From Engraulis encrasicolus (taxonomy: Eukaryota; Chordata; Actinopteri; Clupeiformes; Engraulidae): a stretch of DNA of 64,000 bases. The stretch's first letter is position 1; each line of letters starts with the position of its first letter. The stretch spans positions 34,453,248-34,517,247 of the forward strand of contig NC_085871.1 of the NCBI RefSeq assembly GCF_034702125.1, in the 5' to 3' direction. Shown one piece after another: positions 49,437 through 62,664 of this stretch. The notes beneath the pieces were generated by a model that saw only the letters and a program-made list of their open reading frames with translations, was not told where the DNA came from and made no database searches. Position numbers and translations under genes: made by a program.

Positions 49437-49538
49437 CATGTGTGTGTGTGTGCGTTGTGCATGCATGTGCATGGGCATGTGTGTGTGCATATGTGTGTGT
49501 GTGCGCGGCGGCGCGCGTGCATGTGCCTGTGTGTGCGC

Positions 49539-49587
<49 letters not shown>

Positions 49588-49636
49588 TGTGTGTGTGTGT
49601 GTGTGCGGGCGTGCATGCGTGCATGTGTGTGTGTGT
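49437..49636. repeat. GT-rich compound microsatellite
   Basis: Degenerate GTGTGC blocks, (GT)n, (GA)n and (GT)n in sequence. Confidence 0.95.
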
Positions 49637-49936
49637 CTAGCCCTCTCTCCGCTGCTAATCAGGACCAGATGCAGGGGGACACTGATGTGGTGGGTGACTT
49701 CAAAGGGATTCCAGCCACTGGCTGCAGGCTAACTAGCACCTTGACCCTATTATGGACGAAGCTGGGGGGGGTTATGGTCCCCCACAACAGCAACTATACA
49801 GTACGCCACCACCAAGTATAATACGGCCTCTCTTAAGCGTTAAGTGTCATGGCTCCAGCAGGGTAATCTACATCTCCACAATCTCTACATCTCTACCAAA
49901 GTTGGTCAAAAGATCAGACCTGTTGTAAGGTCAGTG

Positions 49937-50110
<174 letters not shown>

Positions 50111-50179
50111 CATGCATTCGTGCATGCGTGCATGCATGTGTTCGTATGAGTGTGGGTATCTGTGTGTGTGTGGAGGGGA

Positions 50180-50997
50180 GTGTGTTTGAGAAAGAAAATA
50201 TATAAGATATACTGTATACTGTACTATGTTGTCACATCATTCGTGTCCTCTATGCAAGCTTCATACTCTGGAAACACTTGACTATAGTTATATAGGCTAT
50301 AGTTTAATGATGTTGCTAGAGCACAATTGCATTTTTTTGAGTTTGGTGCTGTCCCATACTGCCTTACAAAGGTAAAGTGTAGCAACAACATATTTAGAGA
50401 AAATTGAGATTAGACTGAAAATGGTCTTCAGTTCACCTCCTTTCTCTTGTGACAAATCCTCATGGTCCAAGTGTTTCCCGTTCCAGAGTTGCTATGTCAA
50501 ATTTGCAGTAACTACAATATTCAACTCCAACCTTTGAAGGCATATTACTCAGTTTTAATGTTGGCATAGTTACTACACTTTGCCTTTGTAGGGCAGCATA
50601 GAGAGTCATCTCTGACATGCGTGTAACTAGGAAAGTCAACCGACATGATACGTATGAACAAAAAAGAAAGTGTTTGTTTACTGTATAAGCACTTCTCTAA
50701 ATCTGTGCTGTTGCAGTCATCTGAACAGGCTGCCCTGTTGTCAATTATAATATGTATGCCATCCAATGTGTTCTTCCTATTAAAATGAATGACGGTGGTA
50801 TCATTAGAGTTTGTGAATTTCAACTAGGCCAAAGAAGACCAAGAATTTGTAATAGGACCTCATTTACATCTGGATAAAGCAAAACAAAAAAGAGAAAAAC
50901 TCAATTAAGGAACAAATTAGCGGCGCCTAACAGCATACAGATGACTCATTTGTTGTTAAGCGCCCATTGTGTTTCATCGCACCTTCTCCTCCGTGTC
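50180..50997. other. Spacer, nothing recognised
   Basis: AT-rich unique-looking sequence with no gene or repeat boundary I can support. Confidence 0.4.
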
Positions 50998-51005
50998 GTC
51001 CAAGG

Positions 51006-51201
51006 GGTTGCCAGATGAGGCTGATGATTTCCAGCCCAAAAAATGCTCAAAACCCGCCTAGAAGCACAAAATCCCGCACAATTCTATTGATTTCTGTGGC
51101 AAAAATTGGGCTTTTTTTTGCTAAATGCCATTTTTACCCGCACACGGCCATCCTAAGCAGCCCAATTGGGCGGGAAACAGCCCAATCTGGCAACACTGAT
51201 G
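51006..51201. mobile_element. 196-bp hAT-like MITE
   Basis: A perfect 8-bp duplication GTCCAAGG (50998-51005, 51202-51209) flanks an insert with near-terminal inverted GTTGCCAGATGAGGCTG and CAGCCCAATCTGGCAAC. Noncoding. Confidence 0.85.
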
Positions 51202-51510
51202 GTCCAAGGCCTCATCTGCATCTCTGCGCATGATGGGATTGCGTAACGGCGGTTGCGATTAATTGCTTTAGCCTTGACAAAAGGAGAGAGAATAGAACAT
51301 TGTTTCACCTCTCGGGAACATGTTTTGGACGTTCTCTGCATTCTGTGCAGTCACTCTGTATAATCAACATGACGAGCTCATACCCAGAGAGCAGCTTTTC
51401 TGCGATCCCACTCCAATGGAAATAAAACAATGAGAACAAAGTGAAATGCCAAAAGTATGGCAGATTTTTTAAAAAGAACTCCTAAGGATGCTGTGCTGCA
51501 TTGCATAGAG

Positions 51511-51719
51511 CAGTGTTTCCCAACCTTTTTTGTCCTGCGTACCCCCTGAGCAATTTTGTCACATGATGAGTACCCCTCCTCACTCATGCTCTATATCTGT
51601 TCCTATATCCCCATGTGACTACACTCCATATATTTGTTATTATTAATTTTTTCCAAGTACCCCCTGAGGTGTGCTCGCGTACCCCCAGTGGTACACGTAC
51701 CCCTGGTTGGGAAACACTG
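51511..51719. mobile_element. 209-bp hAT MITE
   Basis: CAGTGTTTCCCAACC and GGTTGGGAAACACTG are perfect inverted ends. GCATAGAG lies on both sides (51503-51510, 51720-51727). The interior has repeated GTACCCCC words. Confidence 0.95.
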
Positions 51720-51861
51720 GCATAGAGCAGTGGTTCTTAATTTCTTTTTCCCTTACCTGTGTCCAAGACAAGCCACACACACCCCCCAACCCAAACTTCT
51801 ACATGTGTAAAGGCACTAAAAATGATTCAAGTGAATTCAAGTGATTCATTCTTAATTGCAA

Positions 51862-54800
51862 TTAGTCCAGGACCAGCCCTGTAGACCCGTTCGCAATTTG
51901 GAGTTGAGGGCGTTTCTCACTGGAATTGAGTTAGTGGGTTCCTAGACATTAAAAATCACGGAGGTGCTCGTCCACCATAGTGCCAGATTTTTCACAATAT
52001 GGCCGCCAAATATGGCCGCCATTGCCTATGTCTTTTTTTACTTTTAAACTGTTTATACACATGTCATACATCAATTCTGACCCATTTTTTGAGAGGAATT
52101 CATTTTTGACAAATACATGAGGAGAATGTGTGATTGTGACCTTAAAAGGTCATTGCCAAGGTCAAATTTGCTATTCTGAAGAATGTCAATAGACTTTCAT
52201 TGTAAAAATGAGAAACAAATTCTCAAATATGGCATGACGAGTTATTTGCTAATATTGCTATGATTATTTTGTGACAGTATAGTGTCAGTATAGTCCATAA
52301 AAGGTCAAGGTCAATGTCAAGGTCAAGGTCATGTTCAAGGTCTTTTTCCTATTCTGAGGAACTTAGCCATGTGCTTACCTATTAGGTCATTATGAAGAAT
52401 AGGGAACAGCCACTATAAATGTAAATCTAACATTTCCACATAGCCAGAGGACAGCACATCACATGCACAGCAACAGTCAACACATAAAGTAGAAGAGGAG
52501 AAGTGGGTCAGAGATCACAAGAGTACATAACTTCATTGCCTCTGTCAAATGCTTTTGCATAACATTCAGAGTGGAATAAAGCAAACACCATTGCATATGA
52601 TGCTTCCCACAGCAAGAGCCTTCACATCAAGAACCTTCTCACAACTTTCCACAGGATCGGTTCATGTTCAACCTACCAGACAATCAGATCTGACCATAGT
52701 CTACCTGCTAGCTATGCCGTGGAATGCTCGAAAAATGGACAGAAACCCATACCTAGCACTTTTACAAGGGAAAATTATACAATGGGTATGGACAACTCTG
52801 ATTATGCTGACAAATCATCACTTTCTGATACCAAGGGTTCACACTATGCAGCCTTATTACTGTTTCAAGATGCCTCAGTGAACAGACACCTTCAAAAGTC
52901 TCCGGTGTCGGACACAGAATTGAGCCAGGCTGATGATATATTGCAGAAGAAGTTGCCATACCAAGAGGTACCTGATCATGCAAAGCCAGTGGTTCAACCT
53001 GTCCTACCACCAGACATGCTGCTGCATCCTGAAAACAAGTAAGCAACATTACTGCATGTTGCAACTGCAAAAGGTTTATCAGGAAATTCTTGATCAGCCT
53101 GATTCGCTGTGGTGCGACAGGAGGAGACCCTTTGATACGGGCTGCTGTACACATACTTGTCTCATCTGCTGTGGTGCCAATGACATGTGTTGGCTTCCTT
53201 CCTATAATACCAAGACCCATTACTGAGTATTTCACTGTCAGACACTGCCTATCCAACATCCAGTGTTTGCAGACAGATGAACCAGGCATCAATGGCCATT
53301 TGGTGTGACGAAACCTGTATGAGACCGAGCACTTCAAGGATCTCTTCCACTGTATTGGCCCTTTCCATTGGACCCGTGTTATCCTCATTTATCAGGAGAA
53401 ATTGCTTTGAGGTTCTGGCCTGGATGATGCATTGATAGAGTGTGAAGTCTTTGAACCTGCCATGTTAGAGTTGTTGTTAAATGGCAGTCATTATGTCTGA
53501 GCTCTCACTGGTATGCTGATTGTGGAGGATGTGATCAGGACTCTCCATTGGGAGGTATTCTGGCCTCACAAGGACAAAGCAGACTATCCAGTGCTTGCAC
53601 AGGTGCAGGCATGGCACACTTCACTGGCTTCAAATCACATTGCCCAAAAGAGTCGGAGGCCTTGATTGAGCAAGTGGAGAGCCTGAATCAAGACTTTCTG
53701 GATTTTGTGAAAGAATGTGAAGTGAAGTCAGAGCTCTGCCAATTCTTTGGAGTTTGGCTGGATTTGGCGGCCATCATTAATAATGCTGTTGTTGAAAAGA
53801 AAACTATATGTTGCTACCATAGACGATTCCATGCCAGTCTTCGCAGAATATGACTGCATTAAGCTATGGATCATGGTATCTTGAACAAATCAAGGTTCTA
53901 GTGTTTACACATTCTGAGCTGTACCGTTGCTTTTCTGTAGGTCAGTGGGTTGTGCAGGATCGCCATTGCTAGTTCTGTGCTGTGGGAGGTGACATAAAGG
54001 TTGAGCAGACCATTCAGAGAGTATGCAAGGATCCTGGAGGACACTGTGCATTAGGAGCCACACACAATGTTAATGTTGTAGCAGAGTTTTGAGCTCTTTC
54101 TTTGATCAGTGATGTCCTCAAAGTTCTCATCAACAACGCCACTTTGAAGCGGACAGAATAATCTGCTTCAGTTGTTAACAGGAGTGTCGCACGTCGCCTA
54201 TGCAACTGTCTCCAAAATGGCAAGCTTGTCTACAGCTCATTCAGGCAGGATAGGTTAGTTAACAAGAACAAAACATTAGTGGGACTGGTTCAGAAAGGAA
54301 TCTTCCACAGTTAAAAGATCAACCAAAGAAGACACCAGCAATCATCATAAAGGAGCAGAAGTTGCTGAAGGAGCAGAAGAGCATGGACATTGCTAAGGAA
54401 CAGGGCATGAGAATTCAGCAGATACTTTCTCATGATGTCCTTTCAGCATCACCCCTGTTTGATGGTTACCTTCCATTGGTTGTTAACATGTCAAAGCTTG
54501 TCAGTGAAATTGAGCCTCACCTTGATCTCACCCAATGGAGCTCTGAGTCTACTTATTGCATTTATGTTCTGGTAGACTTCATGTCAAAAATCCATCACAT
54601 TCCTCTGGCAGAATTTCCTAATTTAGGCGCTGTCATCAATACCATCATCAACTCTGCAGCATCCTTCTGCCGACATCCAGATCTCATCTTTCTTGTGACT
54701 CCTACATTGAGATGTCATTGAAGGAAGGAGGATGCATGCAGTTCTAGACATGATTTGTTATCAAACCATAGGAGCAATAGCAATACTACTATCATTGTCA

Positions 54801-56138
54801 GCCCTGTTTTTGGTGGTGATGAAGTGCTACCAGCAAAGTCAGTTGATGGTGAAGAGAGCTCTTGAACTGCATTGAGGAGCCTGATGCCAGGTTGTTGGTG
54901 CATGTTGAGTGGGCTGTTCGTGTGAAGCAGTGCAGAAAAGTTGACATTGTTTCAAATGATACAGACACATTTGCATTGATTCTTAACTACAGCCCATATT
55001 TCCAAGAACTCGGTATGAAGGAGATTTGCTTGCAGTATGGCACAGATGAGATGCGGAGAATGCTTCCCCTCCATCAATTAGTCTCATCTTGAAGCGTCAC
55101 TGACGAAAACTGTGATCAAAGAACATATCCTGTCAAGAGACGATTGCATGAGTAGGGGGTTTGCATGAGGTTGGGACTAAAGATGCAGCCATGGTGCACA
55201 CACCTGGCATACTCCTTCCATTAAAATGCCTGAAGCCGTTATCACATGGTGTGCTTCAATTATGTAAATGTACAGGACGGTGTGAAAATCGCAAATGTGA
55301 CAGTCATGCTGCTGGAGTTTCACGCACTATATTTTGCCATGGAAAAATGATTTTGATTAAAAAATGATAATTGTCATTATAAAACCACATCCCACTAAAT
55401 TGCATGCATACACAAATTCAGTGAAAAAACTGAAAATACTGTGTGTACTATGTGTAATGTTCCACCTTGGTTAATTCATTGTGATTTGAGCTTAATTTAA
55501 GCCTAGGCCTTTCTCATCACATGTATTCATTCATTGTTTATGCTACAGTATGATGGTCCCTAAAGTGTTGAAAAATATGAAATGTTAGATTTACATTTAT
55601 AGTGGCTGTTCCTTATTCTCAATAATGACCTAATGGGCAAGCACATGGCCGAGTTCTTCAGATTAGGAAAAAGACCTTGAACATGACATTGACCTTGACC
55701 TTTTAAGGACTATACTGACACTATACTGACACAAAATAATCATAGCAATATCAGCAAATAACTCCATGCCATAATTGAGAATTTGTTTCTCATTTTTACA
55801 ATGGAAGTCTATGAACATTCTTCAGAATAGCAAATTTGACCTTGGCAATGACCTTTTAAGGTCACAATCACACATTCTCCTCATGTATTTGTCAGAAATG
55901 AATTCCTCTCAAAATATTGGTCAGAATTGATGTATGACATGTGTATAAACAGTTTAAAAGTAAAAAAGACATAGGCAATGGCGGCCATATTTGGCGGCCA
56001 TATTTTGAAAAATCTGGCACTATGGGGGACGAGCACCTCCGTGATTTTTAATGTCTAGGAACCCACTAAGTCAATTCCAGTGAGAAACGCCCTCAACTCA
56101 AAATTGCGAACGGGTCTACAGGGCTGGTCCAGGACTAA
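51862..56138 (+). mobile_element. 4.3-kb DNA transposon with ~560-bp inverted repeats
   Basis: The left arm 51862-52436 starts TTAGTCCAGGACCAGCCC. Its near-exact inverse is 55580-56138. Both arms contain stacked AAGGTCAAGG-type words and ATGGCCGCCAAATATGGCC. The interior carries a decayed + strand protein. I cannot assign a superfamily with confidence, and no clear target duplication was seen. Confidence 0.9.
52549..55370 (+). pseudogene. Decayed protein of the 4.3-kb transposon
   Basis: Fragments in several frames, in order: MECSKNGQKPIPSTF with SDTKGSHYAALLLFQDASV (52719-53040), ESLNQDFLDFVKECEVKSEL (53660-53740), MLKEQKSMDIAKEQGMRIQQ and SESTYCIYVLVDFMSKIHH (54362-54720), IVSNDTDTFALILNY (54940-54990), then HEVGTKDAAM, CKCTGRCENRKCDSHAAG (55160-55330). 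The NDTDTFALIL and KVGTK-like words plus the Cys-rich tail resemble an uncharacterised PIN-like protein family abundant in fish and cnidarian genomes. That assignment is from memory and unverified. Many stops and frameshifts. Confidence 0.55.
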
Positions 56139-56335
56139 ATGAGACATCAATCAATATCTATGACTACAAATGGGGACCAAAACATGTTTTAATTTGGTTT
56201 TGATTTGGCCTAATTATAATGTTCCCAAGCAGAATTTTGGTCAAAACCTCGACACAAACAAAATTCTGGGCACCCCCTGAAATCATTGGCGCACCCTCAG
56301 TGGGTGCCCGCACCCCAGGTTAAGAACCATTGGCA

Positions 56336-56472
56336 TAGTCAGAGCACCCGTACCATAGTCATGGAGACCCAAGTTTGAATCCGGCCTGGGTCACTTCCCT
56401 ACTCTTCCCTATTTCTCTCTTTCCTGTCACATCTTCATAATCCTGTCAGGATAAAGGCACTAAAAGCCCAGA
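56336..56472 (+). mobile_element. tRNA-derived SINE
   Basis: tRNA-like head with B box GTTTGAATCC (about 56373-56382), body CGGCCTGGGTCACTTCCC, and tail TCAGGATAAAGGCACTAAAA, as in widespread fish tRNA SINEs. It overlaps the right flank of the hAT above, so the hAT may have landed in the SINE head. Confidence 0.7.
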
Positions 56473-56474
56473 AA

Positions 56475-58366
56475 ACATATCTTTTTTAAAAGCACGAGTT
56501 CTGTGCCAAATTTTCAGTCAGACCGTGTAAATGTGTGTGAAATGAATGACAGGTACATTCGGCAGTCACTTCACACCTCATGGCAATAACAACGTCTCGT
56601 TATCGCAGACGGTAAATCTACGTCCATCACCAGGCGCGGAGTGGCCATCTGGAAATCGGGGACTTGTCCCGGTGGGCCGCGGCCGCGAAATATATTGTAA
56701 AGGCCGTGTTATGTTCTCTGCCGGCCCCAAAGCCTCTGGCCGCATTACATTCTCAACTAACCCCAAAGTATTCCAGTGTCAAAGCTACTGTGAACTTGCT
56801 ACAAATCAAGTCTTACTAGACTGGAGGTTGACTCAAGAGTTTATATACCGTTTACCCGACCGCAATACCTCAGTGACGGTGTCAAACACTAAATTGGCCA
56901 CACCCCTTCTCTACTGATAATGTTCATACACCGTAGATCGCGGAAGTTTACTAGATCTTAGTAACATAGTTTCGTTTTCAGTATTTCAAGAACCTGTGAT
57001 ATTTAGATTGGTTACCAAGGAACGGAAATATTAGTCAGTTGTGATTTATTTTCCGATTTCCACATGACTGTTACAGTTTACAGTCTGCCACTGCAGATTC
57101 ACTTGTTCTGTGGTTATTGACTTGGGTTACGAACATACTCCACCAAGTGGTAAGGAAGTGAACTGCAGCTAAGCAGGAAAACACGTTGTACATGTTTTGA
57201 TGGCATTGGTTTGTTAGAACTAGAGGTATATCTCCTTACAGTCGAAATAATGTTATATCATACATATATTTATATATGGCACATTTAGGATGTAGCCTAT
57301 GTAATGTCTGAAGAAATGGAACAAAATAATTACCACACAAGATTCTGATGTGAGCAGTGTTGGCACTGTTGGGTGTGTAGCCTAAACTGTGGATTAAAAT
57401 GTAATTGCAAGAAACAAAGACATTTGCTGCGACGAAGACAGCGTTTTAAGGTAGGCCTACACCGTTTGGTTATACATTTTGTTGACTTATAGTTGTGCTT
57501 TGAAGTAGCTAGGTTTGGCTTATTTGCTGCATGGTGGGTTTATTGCACAATGTAGACAGACTTTTTGTAAGCTATAGGCTACTATACTATATTTTGTGAG
57601 CCTACTCTTCTAAAAATCCCCACACTCAAAACTTTGTGCCCATGCTCATCCGTCTTCCTTAAACGATATTTCAATTTCAAACTGTCAAAATGACAGTGGA
57701 GTGCACATTTGCATGGAACAGTAGCGTGATGTAGCCTAACCTAGTAGGCCTATGAATGCTTTGGACTGTGATGATGGCTCCAGTGGTGTAGTCTACTTTT
57801 TGAAGTGGGTATACTGTATATTTGAGCATTTTTTTATGTGTACTGTATATATTTGTGCTATTGTAAATAATGGATCAATCCATTTTAAGTGGGTAGGCTA
57901 TACTGCAATCCCTGAAATTTTGAAATGAGTGCGTATACCTGCGTTTTACATAGGCCTAGACTACACCACTGGCTGTGCATTTCATCAAGGTGTAGGCTAA
58001 ATTCTCCAATTCAGGTTGATATTTTGACTACACTAATGTTCACATGTAGTACGACTGCAGATTTCGTGGCTTTTGTCTTTTTGGTTAGGAAACCGAAGCT
58101 TTGTTTTTGTTTTTGTTTTTTATTTTATTATTTTATTTTTTTTAAAGAGGGCCGCCAAGGGGAAAATTCTCCCGGTGGGAAAAGGTGGGCCACTCCGCCC
58201 CTGTCCATCACAGACGGCATATCAAAAGGGCCGACTTTTCAACACTGCATGTGCATGTTGATCGCACCTGGTCTACCAGTATCTGCCAGCTCAGTGTGCT
58301 CATGATAAAAGACAGCCCTCTGAAGCTCTCTATAAACACGTCATGCTCTGCATGTCACTTTAGCCG

Positions 58367-58369
<3 letters not shown>
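56475..58369. other. Spacer, no gene recognised
   Basis: 56630-56720 and 58140-58200 carry CCCGGTGGGCC words from short GC-rich repeat elements. 56930-57900 is AT-rich and unique-looking. No exon identified. Confidence 0.4.
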
Positions 58370-58965
<596 letters not shown>

Positions 58966-59223
58966 CAATGTTACCCGTCTCTTTCATTCTCCCACTTTCC
59001 CTCCGTTGTTATTCATCATGTGTTGCTTTGCTTTTCCATCTTGATTCCAGGCTATGTATTGATTTCCTTTCCTCTCTCTCAATTTTGCTATATTGCTTTT
59101 CTGAATCTCGGCTGGCTTATTGTTTTCTTGCCCCCGCCGGACTGTCTGAGTCATACCTTCTGTTTTCATTTTATATTTCTGCACTTTCTGTGTTTGTCTC
59201 TTCCTATCTTGCCCTCGTCTTGC

Positions 59224-59226
<3 letters not shown>

Positions 59227-59297
<71 letters not shown>

Positions 59298-59470
59298 CTA
59301 TCTCTCTCTATCTCTCTCTCTTTCTCTCTCTCTCTAGGTGTCTCTCTATTCTCTTCCACAATCTCTCCCTCACTCCCTCCCTCCTTCTGTCCCTCTCACT
59401 TTTTTCTCTCTGAATCTCTCTTGTCTTGCCCCCCCTTCCCTCTTTCTCTCTCTCCCTTCTTCCCCTGCTT
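59227..59470. repeat. (CT)n microsatellite and pyrimidine-rich tract
   Basis: About 65 bp of perfect CT, then about 170 bp of CT-rich degenerate sequence, almost purine-free. Confidence 0.95.
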
Positions 59471-59499
59471 CTATAATCACACTCACTAATCTGTCTCCC

Positions 59500-60302
59500 T
59501 CCTCTCCTTTGTCTAATGTCTTTTTTTCCAATCCCCTGTAACGTTTCCAAATGACACCGCTGAGGTGGTGGTAAACAATATCATTCAGGCTATAGCCTTG
59601 GATTAGGGAGAGAGTCCGTGGGCATCGGATGCCTGGATTAGTGAGGCCTTCCTGGGCATGTGATGGCTGACTGAGCCCCTGGGTCATAAAAGACTGCCTG
59701 GTGCCTTCTGAAAACCTTTGGTTTGGTTTTTAAAGTTTTGTTAAGCCTTTTGAGGAAACATGGCTACGACAAACGAACAAAAAACAACAAGATGGTGTGA
59801 AAGACACAACACATCCAATAAAACAAATCCCAATTTACGTTCCATTTTTTTTTAATGTCAGCCTTTTTTGCTATAGACATCCCATCCTGCATGTGGCAAC
59901 CAAAAGATCCAACCCAACAAAATAGACCTTTTCTTTATTATTTATCTGAGGACTTGTTATTCAATAGACTATGATGATGATTTAAAAACTCTATATACTA
60001 TCAGTCTGCTCATGAGAGCAAAAAAAATAAATCAGTTAACCTGTAAATTCTGCAGTTGACAGCCTGGTGCACTCCTCCACACAGACAGGGGTGGACGACG
60101 TGTGAAACACAGTGCTTTGTCAGAACATGGAGTTCCCATAGTTAGCCTAAAAGTGTGTGGTGCACGCACATCCCAAAAAAAGCAAACATTATTCCGTCAT
60201 TACTCATGTAACCTTATTGTAAAGTGTTACCAATATCAATTGCCGTGGGTGCAGGATATAAAGGAATACACCAGAAACTAGAAAAGCACTCAGAGAGTGC
60301 AG
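59500..60302. other. Spacer, nothing recognised
   Basis: Unique-looking, with no defined element or gene. Confidence 0.4.
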
Positions 60303-60607
60303 ACCTCCGCCAAGGAATCTGTTTGATAGAACATTCGACTATGTTACACCCTCATTTTTTTTCCAGTCTTTCTGCCTTGTTTTTGTGGAGTTAGAAACTG
60401 GAATGTCAAAATTCACCCTATCCCGCAATGGAGAAAATCCGTATCACCCCCAAAATTCAATCACTCTTTCCTTTTGTCATTTCCAACAGCTCCACAAAGT
60501 TTCATCAAAATCCGTCCATAACTTTTTGAGTTATCCTGGTGACAGACAGACAAACAGGCAGACAGATAAACCAACACAACCGAAAACATAACCTCCTTGG
60601 CGGAGGT
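60303..60607. mobile_element. 305-bp repeat with perfect 14-bp inverted ends
   Basis: ACCTCCGCCAAGGA and TCCTTGGCGGAGGT are exact inverses. The interior holds CCATAACTTTTTGAGTTATC and GACAGACAGACAAACAGGCA. I recall similar sequence as a widely dispersed repeat in fishes and invertebrates, but cannot verify that here. Confidence 0.75.
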
Positions 60608-60698
60608 AAAAAGCAAGAAATATCCGCACACCACAAAAGCAATGGCACATTGTTTTGACCTGCAAGGTCTTGGTCATCAGGTGTCAGTTCCCGTAGTT

Positions 60699-60916
60699 TT
60701 CAAGTATTGGCAGAGGACGCGCTCAACTTCTAGGAAAACCGAAAAGCTTTTGGGTGCGAGATAAAAAGCGTCAACTTAAGGAAGAAGAAATCCGCACTCA
60801 CAAACTGCGTCTCATTACTTATTTATATTACCACCATGTCCAAAACGTTTTTGGACATGGTGGTAATATAAATAAATAATGAGACGCAGTTTGTGAGTGC
60901 GGATTTTTCTTCCTTA
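60699..60916. mobile_element. Insertion containing a 148-bp near-perfect palindrome
   Basis: AGTTCCCGTAGTT is duplicated at 60686-60698 and 60917-60929. Positions 60773-60920 form two ~73-bp arms around GTCCAAAACGTTTTTGGAC. Each arm is the same sequence as 43253-43316. See findings. Confidence 0.82.
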
Positions 60917-61273
60917 AGTTCCCGTAGTTCCCACATGACACACTTAACCCAGAAGCACAATCAGGCATTATCAACTCCAACAACAACAATAACGCATACA
61001 GTACATGCTTACAGTCAAGAGATCGTGGGCGTGGGGAGACATGGAGGACAAAAGCAGAATCTCTTCTTGAGTTCCAGACTCAATGAAAACATGAAACACC
61101 CCAAAAGGTGGAAAGGTGGGGTGTGGTGGGTAGGGGGGATCTTTTGTGGAAAACCAGGTGATTATGGAAAGCCCAAAGCCGCTGTGTGTACCTGTTCCAA
61201 AAACGTTTGAACAGGCTGTTTACCAGCGGTGTTATCGCTCATGTGAGGAATGTTGACAGAAAACCCCTATGAG

Positions 61274-62306
<1,033 letters not shown>

Positions 62307-62664
62307 TTAAAAGTACAGTATGTAGGATTGTGGCCAGAGTAGCTATGCTGCTCGTTGCAACTGGGCTGCCTATTCCAAAATTTGATTGCTTCATGAATAT
62401 TTACTTGTAATTAACTAATATTCACTAGTATGACCAGTGCAGTAAATACAGTAAGTTTTGAGGCTGAAATTGACCATTTCTGGACATATTCAAAATGACA
62501 GACATGGAGAAGATCCACCTTTTCATGTATGAAAAGTGCAATTTTCCCAGTCAGACTTAAAATTTGATGGTGGTGGCGAGTATTCATGAAAAAGGTAACA
62601 GTTGTGAACGAGCAGCATGAATTCTGGAAATATACCACGAAAAATATTACATACTGTACGTTCA
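62307..62664. mobile_element. TTAA-flanked MITE, member 3 (degraded)
   Basis: TTAA at 62307-62310 and TTCA at 62661-62664. Ends AAGTACAGTATGTA and TACATACTGTACGTT are inverted. The interior shares GGGCTGCCTATTCCAAAATT and CATGGAGAAGATCCACC with member 1. Confidence 0.75.

Larger units (their letters stand above)
44708..49858. mobile_element. Candidate inverted-repeat element split by a LINE
   Basis: CTGGAGCCATGACACTTAA (44708-44726) is matched exactly by its reverse complement at 49840-49858. Removing the LINE leaves about 570 bp including a GT-rich core, a plausible MITE. Target duplications were not evident, so this rests on the 19-bp match. Confidence 0.5.
51728..56332. mobile_element. 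hAT element that received a 4.3-kb insertion
   Basis: CAGTGGTTCTTAA on the left and TTAAGAACCATTG on the right are inverted. The left flank GCATAGAG (51720-51727) and right flank GCATAGTC (56333-56340) match 6/8. The left end directly abuts the target duplication of the previous element. Without the inner element the hAT would be about 330 bp. Confidence 0.75.
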
